A stretch of 64,000 nucleotides of DNA from Latrodectus hesperus (lineage: Eukaryota; Arthropoda; Arachnida; Araneae; Theridiidae). Made by a program: the position numbers and the translations under genes. Below are positions 21,951 through 33,658 of the stretch, in pieces (the first letter of the stretch is position 1; each line of letters opens with the position of its first letter). Below the pieces are notes generated by a model. It saw only the letters and a program-made list of their open reading frames with translations. It searched no databases and had not been told where the DNA came from. The stretch is from the NCBI GenBank assembly GCA_037975125.1, contig CM075850.1, forward strand, positions 132,058,441 to 132,122,440. Direction: 5' to 3'.

Positions 21951-23921
21951 TTTCTCCAAGGACGTGAAAGGGTTGAATATTCTCATTTATTTATTTTTTC
22001 CTAGCAAATGTTTCACTAGGCCACTTGAGCGATCTTCTCTCGCGCCATCATTTTCGGAGCTCACATACGAAGAGCCATTTGTGGTAATGGTTAATGTAGA
22101 ATGTTGCATTGTTTTTCTTCAATGGTTAGTTTTTAAACAGAATTTTCAATGAAAATTGCGTTTATCTGCCATTTTGTTTGATATATGTAAATAACTTGTC
22201 TGCCTTATTCATATTGTGTCGATTCACAAAAGTATAGCCAAGTCTAATAGTATCTTCAATCTACTTCATAAATTTTTTTTATATATTAATAACTTTATTT
22301 TGAAAATAACACCAAACTCTTTCAATTTTGTAAAATTGTGATGCTAATTTTATACTGTAATTAATTTCAATTTAAAGGGGACAATTTTTTATACGATGGA
22401 TTTCATTTTTTAGTTAAATATTTAATACGTTTTCCTAGACTAATATATTAGGAAAACAGAAAATGAAAAAAATCAGTATGTAAATGTAGAACTCAACAAA
22501 ATTCAACGCAATATTAATCTGTAATTTTAAAATTCAATTAATTTGTGTATCGCTCCAAAAATTTGAAAACATTTGCTGTAAATATGCATTTCATTTGTTC
22601 AACTAAATGTTCATATTTTTAGATAGGACTGAATAATTTTTTTTGTACCTATAGAAAACAAATATGTGATGTAATAAATTAGAAAATAAATAAATTTCTA
22701 GCTGGAAGGCATTTATTAAAGTCTTTTATGTAATCTTTTTAGGAATAATAATTCTTAAAATAAATAGCCACTTACTTACGTTAATGCGCATATTTATTTA
22801 GAAAACCATTCAAACACTGTTAGAGTGTCTGGCATGCGACATAATTAAATACCACCGTACATGATAGAATTTTGGTTTTGAATCTGCATGACAAGTACGA
22901 AAATGTACCGTGTGTGGGATAGTATGACAAGTACAAGAAAGAAATCAAGCAAGCTCTGATTTTTCTTCCTAGAAAGGGCTAATTACAGGAAATAAACAGT
23001 ATCTTCCTGATGTCACGTGTCTCTTCCCATAGGGTTGTAAAGTATTCTTGGCGACATTTGATAAAATAATATTTACTGAAACTTCGCAGTTTCCGTTTTA
23101 TTTGTTAAAATGTTTATAACACACAAATAATACAAATATTCACATATGCATACAAAGACGAATCTTATTTGTTGCAAGTTTTGATCATTGATTATATCAA
23201 TCAAATAAAAAGAAAGCGCATTAAAAATTTTAAGATGTTTATAAATTGATGAAAGTTTGCAACAGTGAATGATAAAAATTAAAAAAAATTTATGTTTATT
23301 ATATGTTCACACATTGAAATATTATTAGAAATATAATGAATCTTTAAAACTATTTGAGAGATTTTCCTTATATTAAAACTCAAAACATTATAGTTCAATT
23401 AATGAATCGCATTAAATTTTTGCATTGGTAATTCCATTTAAACTAAGTGATTATCATCTTTGTTTTAATTAAAGGAAAATTTGAAACTTAATTTATTCAA
23501 TCCAATTTAGAGTTTTAAATCTTTTATAATAACCATAGTTTAATCAATCAATGAATGATTTTAAGAATTACTTTTATTTTCAAGCATTTCTTAATGAGAA
23601 TTTTTATAAATGACTCACGTTTTCTGTATTATTTGTTGGGAGAAATAATTGTTGTAAATTTTAAATCTTCATGCATTCCGCCTGTTGCCAGAAAGCGTAA
23701 AGTCGCATTCAGTCGTTCTCACAAGCTCTTAAAGAACTCGTGAACATGCTCCTTGTTATAATTAAACGTGTGTCACCTCACCCAACAAACACTTTCTACA
23801 ATCCTTCATCCATCTGAATATTATTTAAAGAATTCTTATATTCTGAGTGTATTTCTTTCATCAAATTAAAATATGAGAGATTTTTGCTGCACCAGCCAAA
23901 TTTTTACTTTCATCAGCCAAA
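21951..23921. other. Intergenic, AT-rich; may include the 3' end of the BEL/Pao element
   Basis: No gene recognised. If the BEL/Pao element at 24080-28870 kept a 3' LTR it should fall at about 23300-24060, but I could not match any part of it to sequence near the element's 5' side. The 62-codon frames at 21964 and 23555 have no motif. Confidence 0.35.
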
Positions 23922-23967
23922 TTAAAACTTTCAAGGTGGGCACTGGTACCCACCTTGAAAGTTTTAA
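23922..23967. repeat. Perfect 19-bp inverted repeat with 8-base loop
   Basis: TTAAAACTTTCAAGGTGGG (23922-23940) is followed by CACTGGTA and then the exact complement (23949-23967). It lies about 110 bp beyond the end of BEL/Pao pol. The arms are perfect in otherwise heavily mutated surroundings, so the structure is either young or conserved. Confidence 0.9.
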
Positions 23968-24079
23968 GAGCTTTCAATTACAACATAAGGAATCTGAAAC
24001 GAAATTATAAAATGATTATTAAATAAATGATAAGGAATTGAGTGTATATTCAGGAATTAATGAACATAAAGTCAATTTA

Positions 24080-25435
24080 AACTCTGCAAAGTTTTGTCAC
24101 GGGCCTTGACAACAGTCCATCTGCAGTTTTTAAGGTTACGACTCTGACCTTTCCATCATTTCCAGGATGCCCAAAATTAACTCTACCAAGTTTCTATCTC
24201 ATTGGTGGTAGATTGGCATCAGCAATGAGGACAATGTCGCCGATAGTTAAACTTTCTTTTGCCTGTTTCCACTTTGGTCCTTGCTGCAGTTGAAATTTAT
24301 GCATTTCTTTTGCCAACGACTCCAGAAATACTGAAAGATTCTTTGGGTGAGTTTCCATCTGCAAAGACAGTTCATCTTCGTTATTTGGTGGTCTTGTTCA
24401 GGTATAGCTGTTAAGGAACCACACCAGCTATAAAATATCCTGGAGTTAATGCTGTGAAACCGTTTTGTTCGTCTGACATCGTTGATATAGGATGTGAATT
24501 CAGACAAGCTTCGATTTGTGTGAATATTGGACAGAGTTCTTCAAATGATAATGTTACATTGAATAAGATTTTTCTGAGATGCTGTTTCATACATTTTATG
24601 TTGGATTCCCAAAGTCCTTCCACATGTGAAGCACTTGATGGATTGAAATGCCTTTCTATTCAATTCTCACTTAAATAATGTGACACTTCCTTATTATGTT
24701 CATGTGATTTAAGAAGTGACATGATTTCTGCTTTTAATTTACGATTTGATCCAATGAAGTTAGAGACACAGTCACAATAAATATGTGAGCATTTTCCTCG
24801 ACGAGTGATAAAGCGTTTGGAGCAACGATGAATGAATTTGTTGATAAGTCACTGACTAGTTCTAAGTACATAGCTTTTGTTGCAAAACATATGAATAGAG
24901 CTAAATATGCCTTAGACGTTTTAGCTCTGGTAGCTCTTGAAGTTTTAACTGAGAAATGCCCACAGAAGTCTACATCACAATGAGTGGATGGTCGAGATGG
25001 ATTTACCCATGAGGCTGGTAAATCTCCCATTTGATGCTTTAATCTTTGGGTTCGATAGCGTTTGCAAATTACACCATTCGCGATGATTTATCGTATAGCT
25101 GATCCGGCTGAAATAATCCAGAACTGCTATCTGACACATTCTGGCATTAATTGAGAACCAGGATGTAGATGATTTAAAAGAATATCTGTTAAGATTAACT
25201 TCGTTAACAAGTGCTCTTTAGGTAAAAGAATAGGATACTTTTGTGAATAAGAAATGTTCGCATGTCTTAGTCTAACTCCCACCTTTAATAACCTTTCATG
25301 TAACACTGGATTAAGTGATAAAAATTTACTTTTCACAGATAGTGGTTTAGATTTTCTACAAGGCTTCGAGTTCTGTATTGAAAACTTCTGTTTAAGTTTG
25401 CGTTTTTTTTTTGACACACACACACACAAACACAA
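24080..25435 (-). pseudogene. BEL/Pao integrase and C-terminal domain remnant
   Basis: It begins with the zinc/HHCC linker side (RLRHANISYSQKYPILLPK, HLLTKLI, about 25180-25270). The catalytic core start is VDFCGHFSV and TSKAYLALFICFATKAMYLE with LVSDLST (about 24840-24990). The DUF5641-like end contains ACLNSHPIS (about 24480-24510) and finishes with GKVRVVTLKTADGLLSRPVT then KLCRV (24088-24155). Stops and shifts occur throughout. A run of CA repeats has entered upstream of the linker. Confidence 0.85.
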
Positions 25436-26554
25436 AACAGCAAAGCATGTTTAGTTCAGAAGCAGTAAGTTTCTTTATTTTGTAAATCCTAAGTTTCTTT
25501 TATTTGATGGTTGTTTACACTTTTGAATAAATCGAAAGCAATATACAAGCACTTGTTTTAATTTTAATAGAGAAGAAATTTTTTCGAAAGATCAAATTTT
25601 TGAAATTCTTCCTTTGTTTGAGTAATTAGATTCACAACTCTTTTTTCTTCATGTTTGATTTCTATTTTGTTGTCTTCAGTATATGTGGGTTCATGGAAAA
25701 TGCATTCGAATTTTACCAGAAATGGTGTTCCGTTCGACCATAGGTTATTACTTTTAAGTTCACTCGGACTTTACCACGAGAGGCGCAATCTGCAGGATTT
25801 TCTAACTTGGCCCATAATGCCAAGTTGTACTTGGTAAGAATTCGTTAATTTGTGCAACACGATTGGCTATGAATGTTTTCCATCAATTTGAGGTTGAATT
25901 CAACTAAGCGAGAACGATTGTGGAATAGCACCAACAGAATGTTTTATCGAAGGAAAGATCTGTGGCCGAAATTAATGCTGACATTAATTAATTTACCAAA
26001 CGAATGAGTACCGCATAATTCTAGTTCGGGTAAGGTTAATTTTTTATTGGAGCTACTTTTGATACAGAAATATTTAAATTTACTTAATGCCTCCACTGCT
26101 ATTTATGGAGCGTACATATATTACAGCATCGTATGCTTGTTCTGAAGCATTTGAAAATCCATGTATCTCACATCTTACAGCATTATTGGTTAAAACATAT
26201 TAATGAATTTTTAGATTTTCTAATTCATGCAAATTGTTCTTGAATTTATTCCAAAGGGTTTCTAAATGGAACGTAAAGAATCACCTCAATTTATTTTTTC
26301 TTTCCATAATGTTTGAATTATGATTTTACCAACTATCGTTACTGGTGAAATCCAACCCAACGGATCGAATAATTGAGATAACATAGATAAAATAGTACGT
26401 TTAAAGTTGTATGCATATTTACAACTCATTGATAATTTAAATAAAAATACATCATTTTTAGCATCCCACAATATACCTAGCGTTTTAACTGTGTTAACTG
26501 TGTGAATTTGATATTTATTAATTTTCGATAAATCATTGCTCAAATTTCTTAATA

Positions 26555-27132
26555 CTAATGGTTCATTTGACGACCGCTTTCTAAGTTCAAACCCTCTTTT
26601 TTTAATAATGCATCGATTTCTAATCGCAATTCAATTGCATCTTCTATTGTATCTATATCTGAAATAAAATCATTTACATAAAAATCCTTCATAACTGGTT
26701 GTGCAGCCAAAGGAAATGCTTGTCCTTTAATTGCTGAAATCATTTGGTTGCTAGATAAGGCGCTGAAGCCTTTCCGTAGGTTAAAGTAAGCAGGCGATAA
26801 GTGCTTATTGGTTCATTGGGAGAATTTCTTCAAATTATTCTTTGAAAATTTGAATATTTCTGAAGAATATTTACCTGCCTATACCTTTCAGTAATGTCTG
26901 CTTTCAGTGCAATTTTCCTTTCCCTAAATCTTAATATAAGATTAAAAAGAGGATCCTGAATAGTTGGTCCAATTAACAAATTATCATTTAATGAAACATT
27001 ATTCGTAGCTTTTGCGGAAGCATCAAATACTGCTCGGAATATAAGAGCTGATTCATTTTTTATGCAATGATGAGAAATGTAATATGTAGATTCACTGTTT
27101 GTATTTAACTCATGATCAGGAACTATTTCCAC
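26555..27132 (-). pseudogene. BEL/Pao reverse transcriptase remnant
   Basis: The segment includes VFDASAKATNNVSLNDNLL then GPTIQDPLFNLILRFR (about 26930-27035) and ALKADITERYRQV. The catalytic box is FYVNDFISD at about 26660-26690, where YVDD has become YVND, so one of the two metal-binding aspartates is gone. The downstream connection LSQLFDPLGWISPVTI (26286-26543 frame) leads to the RNase H region. Frames change several times. Confidence 0.85.
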
Positions 27133-27429
27133 ACATGTGACCTAATTTTAAATAATCACTCATAAAATTTGAATAATTCTCTATTAAGTTTGGTTGACGT
27201 ATCAGTTTACGTTTAATTTATTTGTAACAATTGATTGCCATTTTCCTTGACTTACCAAGAGGTTTCGCATCTTGTTTAAATGGCAATTGCAATATGTAAT
27301 GACCAAAATTATCCCTAGAATGGGTTTTCTGAAAATGTGATTATCTCACTAAATCTCTTCTTTAGACCATTTACATGCATCAGGGACTTCTTCAATTTGC
27401 CAGAATTGCTGCTATGAAGAATCTATATG

Positions 27430-27970
27430 ATGTCAATGATGTACGTGAACACTGCGTTGTTTCGAATTGCCTGATGTAATTTTTCCAAAGACAACCCAAC
27501 CAAAAATTGTTTTATGTGCTGTTACTGACTCATTGGGAGCTTTGATACAATTACCAACAAATATATCTGAGCAAAAATCTTCATCAAAAAGTTTAACAAT
27601 TCCACCTGAAACATTATAATACGGATCAGCTAACTTTAAATGAATCGAAACAATCAAACATTTTTGTATTTACTGAAAACTGAGGTAAATCACAAGTAAC
27701 TTTTTTTAAATGTCAATTCAGTTTGTATAGATTTTTTGTTGTACAGTGACATTAAATCCACAATTACACTATTAGTGGTGGCAGTTTGTTTTCTAGATAC
27801 ACCAGAAATTTATAATCTAATTGTTTTCCTGTTTAATTTTAATTTTTGAAAGCGCATTCTTCGCTTATGAATGATGTTTGTGATGGGCTATCAATTAAAA
27901 CCTGACATTTTTAATAATTACTGATAGAATCGATTACATTAACCATAGCTGTGGGTAATAAAATTTGATT
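27430..27970 (-). pseudogene. BEL/Pao protease (peptidase A17-like) remnant
   Basis: The catalytic block appears as CQVLIDSPSQTSFI (about 27865-27910), where the family normally has DSGSQ, so the glycine after Asp-Ser is replaced by Pro. The later part LADPYYNVSGGIVKLFDEDF and TAHKTIFGWVVFGK (27433-27657) is the end of the A17 domain. Stops lie between the two pieces. Confidence 0.75.
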
Positions 27971-28042
27971 GTCACCAAAAAAATTGAACAATGAGTTGAT
28001 ACTATTGAATCAACCAATTTTTTTACACTCACTACTATTACC

Positions 28043-28117
28043 GTCTGACGTTAGCCAAAGGTATAGCGAGCTTGGCTTGTCCAAGTGTCATTAGAAACAA
28101 CAACAACAGTCTGACGT
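28043..28117 (+). mobile_element. 57-bp SINE tail inserted with 9-bp target duplication
   Basis: The inserted 57 bases (28052-28108) are only the terminal part of the 5S-like SINE: GCCAAAGGTATAGCGAGCTT, GGCTTGTCCAAGTGTCAT and AACAACAACAACA. GTCTGACGT is duplicated on both sides (28043-28051 and 28109-28117). It is therefore a severely 5'-truncated SINE insertion into the BEL gag/protease border. Confidence 0.85.
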
Positions 28118-28870
28118 AACATCATTCATCCATAAAGAATTTTTACGCTTCTTATTTTTTACAAGAAAATCTTTTTTCCGGTTATGTGACAATTTTATGA
28201 AATCCTCGCATTTATAAATGGGATAGGTATCTTTGCAGAAAAAACATGCACAAGGAACAACTAAATGCGAAGATACGTTTTCATTCTTACTATGCGGTTT
28301 AAACTTTTTTTTTTTTTGACTCGGCATTACCCATTTATTTACACTAACATATGCCAACGAGGCTGCACAGTAACACAAACCCTCTGAATTCCGCAAACGA
28401 TCTTCAAAACCGACCTTTATGTGACAGATGCCACTCTTCTAAGGGTTTGGGGTCTAGCTTTCTGCGCAAAAAATGAATAAGAATAGTATCCCACTTATCC
28501 GTTGGCTGATTTATAATTTCCAATATATCTAAGCATTGGTTAGTAATATCTATTAATCTACGCAATCTCTCCTTGAGCGCTTCCATTTTGCACAATTGGC
28601 TGTGAAAAAGCTTATCGAGTGTAGAATAAATTATTGCTATTGTATTTTCGAAACGTTCCTCAATTAATTTTCAAGCTTTAACATAATTTGCATCTGATAT
28701 TTCAATATTTCGAATTATGGTTCTCCTTTTAAGGATAATTATAAATACTGTAATTTTTTTGAACGTCACTTAATGATGTATTATTATGAACAATTGATAA
28801 AAATATATCACAAAATGAAATCCACTCAGAGAAATTACTAGAAAATGAGGGTAAACAGATGAAAAAAAGA
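28118..28870 (-). pseudogene. BEL/Pao gag remnant
   Basis: Minus-strand frames show NFSEWISFCDIFLSIVHN (about 28785-28840), LFHSQLCKMEALKERL and TDKWDTILIHFLRRKLDP followed by LEEWHLS (28404-28620). A Cys/His region CFFCKDTYPIYKCEDF (about 28180-28250) is the nucleocapsid-like knuckle of this superfamily. These are the middle and end of a Pao-type gag. The frame shifts at least twice, and the N-terminus is not recognisable beyond 28870. Confidence 0.8.
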
Positions 28871-30168
28871 TAGAATGTCGGTTACGGTTGTGTTTTGAAA
28901 ATATATGAATGTCGAAAGAGATAAGTGTTTTATTGTTTGTGATGTGCTGTTTGATTTAAATGAATGTTGTTAACGTTTCCTTCAATGTTGTCATCTAAAA
29001 ACAAATTTTGCTCGCATTCATTTTTACAGTAAATCCTAGTAGGAATTACAACAGATACCATTCATTCCACCGTTCGCATGAGCTACCGCTCTGGTAACAA
29101 TGAAAGTCTACAAATGGTGCCACTCCACGGCTGAGGCAAAAGATAGGCTGGACCAATAAATGAATCAGGTTCTCTTAATTGCAAGACATTGGTTAAACAT
29201 TTATTCACAATCATTCTGATGATTATTTACAATGAACTATGAAACGTAATGATCTTCTGCAGGGCCGATGCAGGTTATTCATAAGAATCTTCGGTCGACT
29301 TGCGGTTTTCAGAGGAGAATTGAGTTTTACCACTCTAGGAACATTCGTTGGAATCACCGGACATTTGAAGAAGGATTCTTCTTTGTTGCAGGCAGAGGTC
29401 TTCCTCCGGTATCTTCGGTCAGGGACTCACGCGGACCGAATCAGCAACTAAGGCCGATGGCGGAACTCCCAGTCTTGGATTTGTTATGCATATAGAGTTC
29501 CGGCATGCGAAGCAGGCCTTTACTCTCTCATCTGCTGTAGTTCCATGTAGGAATGCCAGATTTCACTCACATCAGTTCGCTAAATCTTTGCGTGAAAGTC
29601 TTAGAAGACTGTTCCCATCAATATTGAGCATTTTGAGGAGATTGTGGCTTGCAGTATTAGAGATTTCCTATGTTAAATTGACGATTGTATAACAAAATAA
29701 AATGAAAATATAAAATAAATGCATTTCTGGGTTTTATAAATAGTTAAAGTAGAAAATACCGTGCACATACTATCTCATTCAGCTAAGACAGAGAATCAAG
29801 CCTTGAAATATATGAATCCGCGAGTTCACTTTTTAAAGGAACGTGAAATCTTAATTTCTTCATTTTATTTTAATTTAATGGCTTCACTTATGTGAATCGA
29901 AACTTCTCCAATAGAAAATGTGTCCATAAATTTCGGAGGAGAAAACAACGATATATCCACTATTTAATTAGCACTTGCGCACTAAGAAATGCTCGTACAC
30001 ATCATCTAAAAATAAAGCGAATGAACACTTCAATATATCCCTTTTAATAAGTAATTATCGACTCTAACCTATGCATTTAATATCGGTGCCGTATTGGAAG
30101 AAACATAAACGCATACGTTACATGGTCATAAATAACACTTTTTCGGAAATTGTACAAATAGTAAATGT
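28871..30168. other. Unassigned; possible remains of BEL 5' flank
   Basis: A GC-richer stretch (29230-29530) with open frames on the + strand has no motif I know. On the minus strand an AATAAATG word (about 29195) would suit the polyadenylation region of an LTR, but without a matching 3' partner I do not call an LTR. The rest is AT-rich. Confidence 0.3.
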
Positions 30169-30598
30169 TTTTATTAATATCAGTATTGCCACGACAGCCC
30201 TTTGTGGGCCTTGGCCTTCTTCAGAAGTCTCTGCCATTCCACCCCTTTTCTAGAAATCGACCTCCAGTTCTTGACTTTAAGTATGTTGAAGTCTTCTTCC
30301 AGGCAGTCCTTCCATCTCTTTTTGGGTCTTCCTCTTGGTCTACTACAGAAAGGGGTGGTGTTGAAGACCTTTATGGGTGTTCTCTCTGTACTCATTCTCA
30401 TGAGGTGGCCTGCCCATCTCATTCTTGATAGTTTTATTGATTGAATGATGTCTTCTTCTCTATAGATTTTGTACAGTTCAAAGTTATACCTTTTTCGCCA
30501 GGTGCTGTTTTCCAGGACAGCACCAAAAATAGTTCTTAGGACCTTTCTCTCAAAAATCGCCAATGTTTTCTCTTCCTTCATCGTCATTTTATTAATAT
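30169..30598 (-). mobile_element. 5'-truncated LINE (RTE-like ORF2 C-terminus) with 12-bp target duplication
   Basis: Body 30181-30586. On the minus strand it encodes the end of an ORF2: AIFERKVLRTIFGAVLE, RMRWAGHLMRMSTERTP, FCSRPRGRPKKRWKDCLEED then SRKGVEWQRLLKKAKAHKGL. This is a hallmark C-terminus of RTE-like endonuclease/reverse transcriptases. The open frame is uninterrupted over these 130 or so codons, so it is fairly young. TTTTATTAATAT is present at 30169-30180 and 30587-30598. Residues upstream of KEEKTLAIF belong to flanking DNA, not to the element. A more decayed relative lies at 48540-48850. Confidence 0.9.
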
Positions 30599-31711
30599 AA
30601 ATAAATAAATAATCATGACAGCGTAGAAAGAAGGAAAAAAACCGGCGCCAGTTACACATAACTGATATTTTAAAAGATAAGAACTACACGACTTTGTTCT
30701 CAAGGAGAGAGGAATTCCTAAACGAAAAAATGCCACACATCGTTATAAGGAATTTCATCGCGACAAAACTTAACAATATGTTTAAATTAGTATTATTATG
30801 ATTCGAATTAATTACAAACGTTGTGCTCGAAATTTCGAAATGGAACAGATCTTACATCCTGAGCAAGTTCAGCGGGCTGGCAAAATTCTAACAGAATTTA
30901 TTTCTACTAAAGTTAAATAATAATTTTTTTTTCAAGATTTATTTAAAATTTTAATATTTTAAAGAAAATAAAATAAAATTGTAAAGAGGCATTTTCATAA
31001 GATGTTTGAATGACAGCTCTTTAATGTGTAAAGAATGACATTCTATGTTCTGTAATGAATGATTTGGCAAAAAAGGCAAGCATTCATTTATATTCGTTTC
31101 ACAACAGAGAGAATACACCTATGCATTTTCTTAGGTTCAGACATTGTTACAAATTTCCAGAAATTAATTCTGTACATAATCGAATCACAGGAAATCTTGC
31201 TAGAGGCTCTTTCCTTGTTCTTATCCTCGATAAACCCGTCATGGAACGTTGTAGAATACTTAGATCACCTGATTGATTATATTTCAATGAAAAAAAGCCT
31301 GGCATTCTGGCCTTTTTTTTTTCTTTCATTTTACATCTGATTAGGATGTTATACAACTAGCAAGGATAGAATCTTATTTAAATGCTAGTTTTGACAATTG
31401 TGAATTTCTTGTTTCTAAAAAATGTTTTTTTTTCTCCTTATAACTCAAATTATTACTCCATTCAAATGCTTCTAAAATTTTTCTATAAGAATCAGAATAT
31501 TAAAAATATGCTTCTAGAATTAGGGAAATTATTTTTGTTGGTAAAAACCACATTTATGTGCATGAAAAGTAATGTGACCAAAATCTACTATTTAGATGTC
31601 TGTCTAGTAAAGGAGTCCTGCTCGTCACTGGGAGGTGGTGAGCTCTATACCTGACCCTGTCGAATATCCGTTATCTTCACTCATGTAAAATAGGTCGTGG
31701 TCACTATGTCC
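30599..31711. other. Intergenic, AT-rich
   Basis: Overlapping open frames around 31055-31356 on both strands show no motif. No repeat recognised. Confidence 0.35.
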
Positions 31712-31790
31712 TTCCGTTGATGTGGTGAGATGCGGAAAGGAAGACTCCAGTTCAGGTGTCGTCCTCTCGTCACATGATCATGGTTCTAAA
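31712..31790 (+). mobile_element. Decayed fragment of the 5S-like SINE body
   Basis: GTCCTTCCGTTGATGTGGTG, CCAGTTCAGGTGTCGTC and a CATGGTTCTAAATAG-like end align in order with 37970-38042 of the full copy (GTCCTTCCGCTGGTGTGG, CCAGCTCAGGTGTGGTC, CGTGGTTCAAAATG). Confidence 0.55.
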
Positions 31791-33658
31791 TAGTAATGTA
31801 CGTTGATCAATAATCAGAACAAGAAAATAAGCTCTGAGATCGTTGATAAATTATGTATTTAATTTTTAAACGATTTAATATAATTTCACTCCATCTCAAA
31901 ATTTCAGTTTCGCTGAGGTGCTAAAGTGATAAAACCCTTCCAGCCATTTTCAAGTGAATTTTGTGACGTCACTTATCGATGAGATCCTTTACCTTTCTGC
32001 GATAAGGCAATTCCGAGTGACATGAAAATTCCATTACTTTCGGTTAAGTAGAATAAATCGTGACAAGTCACTTTTCGTGATTTTTTTCTGTAAATGTAAC
32101 ACATCACAATGATTTATTAAACTGATTCCCCAAAAAGCACGGGTTGTTCTAAAAATATTCTGGAAAAATGGATCATCAGAAATCATCCTCTCAGAACTTA
32201 GATTAAATGAACAAAGCGATTGACTAACAGATGAAGTAATTAGAAAAATCTGTGAACACGACTTTTTAAATTCCGTGATGTAATATTCATGTGAGTATGG
32301 GAGATTTTACCTTCAAATTAACTATGAGAATTTAGATTAAAATTATCTGAAGGGTTGAAATGACGTTCCTTACTAGTTTCCAAGGTTCTCATGGAGCAAT
32401 GAAAAAAAAAAAAAGGCAAATGCTTCCTATCGTTCTCCACTTTCAGTCATTCTGGCACAAGCAGTTGAACAGGATGCCAGGCCCAATGCCAATCGACGTC
32501 CTGGCGCCAACTTCCCCGTCAGCTCACACACCTGTTGAGTTACACAAGTGACTTTTCTTTGTTTTATTCTTTATGACGTGAAACCAGAGATGTTATCCTC
32601 TAATGATCGACATATGGCATAGAAATGAAAATCTGATAAATTTACTATCGTGTCCGATAATGGATCTTGTTATTATTTATTTTTCTATGTAATTATAATT
32701 TAATTGGAAATACTAGATTCCTCCAATAATATATAATTAAAACTATACTAGAGTAAAACTCTATCGTGTCGTGAAATAAACTGAAGTCATCCTATAAATA
32801 CATCAAAAAAATTTTCTTAATTTAAATATTAAAAGTATATTACTATAAAAATGTGTTTTTTTTCTCATTATTTATTTACTTTACCTTACATGCTAAATTG
32901 TATTTTTAAGCATTCTGATATTCGGAAAACAATCTTCTAATAATATTCCACATACTTCAATAATACTTTAGTAATTCACACTACATTGTCAAAAACGGAA
33001 AATTTAAATGCTGCTGTTGCGAAAAATTGCTTTTACAAGATTTATTTCCTTGAAGTGAGGGGAAATAGCAAATTTTATTTTCTAACCTCATCCTGATTTT
33101 CTCCCTTGACCATAGAATTTCATCCACTACAAAATAAGTCTTAAAGCTATTTTATTTATTTTGAGATTTTTCAATTATTTTGACCCCTAACAGTAGCTTC
33201 ATTTGGTGATCATTTTCTCAACAGAACTAAATTTTTATAACAATAATGAAATCTAAACTGCGTTGGTGACCAGAGTTTTTAAGTAATGATCCTAAGCTTC
33301 GAAATAGCTATTACAAATTGAATACAAATAGGATATCTTGTGACAGCCTTTAATAATATTTTTTGAAAAAAACATAAGTTAAAATGAAAATTTATTTATT
33401 TTATTATTATATCTTCAATTTATTATTTACTTTATTGTCATTATATTATTTACTTTCCAGAAATGCTTACAAGTAAATTCAGAGAAAGAAAGCTCATTGG
33501 AAAAAATTGATTCGAAAAAAGTCTTTCTAAAGCTGATTTCCTTCTTTATGTAGTATACCTTGTGTTATAAATATTTTAATCCAAATTTCATTGGTGGATT
33601 GAGGCTCAAAACTGGACTCTTAAAGAAATTTTGATAATCTGGTGGGCGTTATTAATCT
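31791..33658. other. Intergenic, AT-rich, with one GC-richer patch
   Basis: The patch 32419-32545 has an open + frame (NASYRSPLSVILAQAVEQDA then RPNANRRPGANFPVSSHTC before a stop). It is out of keeping with its surroundings, but I cannot name it. The rest shows nothing. Confidence 0.3.

Larger units (their letters stand above)
24080..28870 (-). mobile_element. BEL/Pao LTR retrotransposon, internal region, decayed
   Basis: Reading leftward on the minus strand, gag, an A17-type protease, reverse transcriptase, RNase H region, integrase and the DUF5641-type C-terminus appear in the canonical BEL/Pao order. Each carries frameshifts or stops, so no protein product is expected. The 57-bp SINE-tail insertion at 28043-28117 lies between gag and protease, and a short CA run (25415-25433) interrupts the pre-integrase linker. 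LTRs could not be identified on either side. This is an old, inactive copy. Confidence 0.9.

Noticed and set aside
29120..29700. 5' LTR of the BEL/Pao element
   Set aside because: Position and an AATAAA on the minus strand are suggestive, but no matching 3' copy was found near 23.3-24.06 kb and no primer-binding site is clear.
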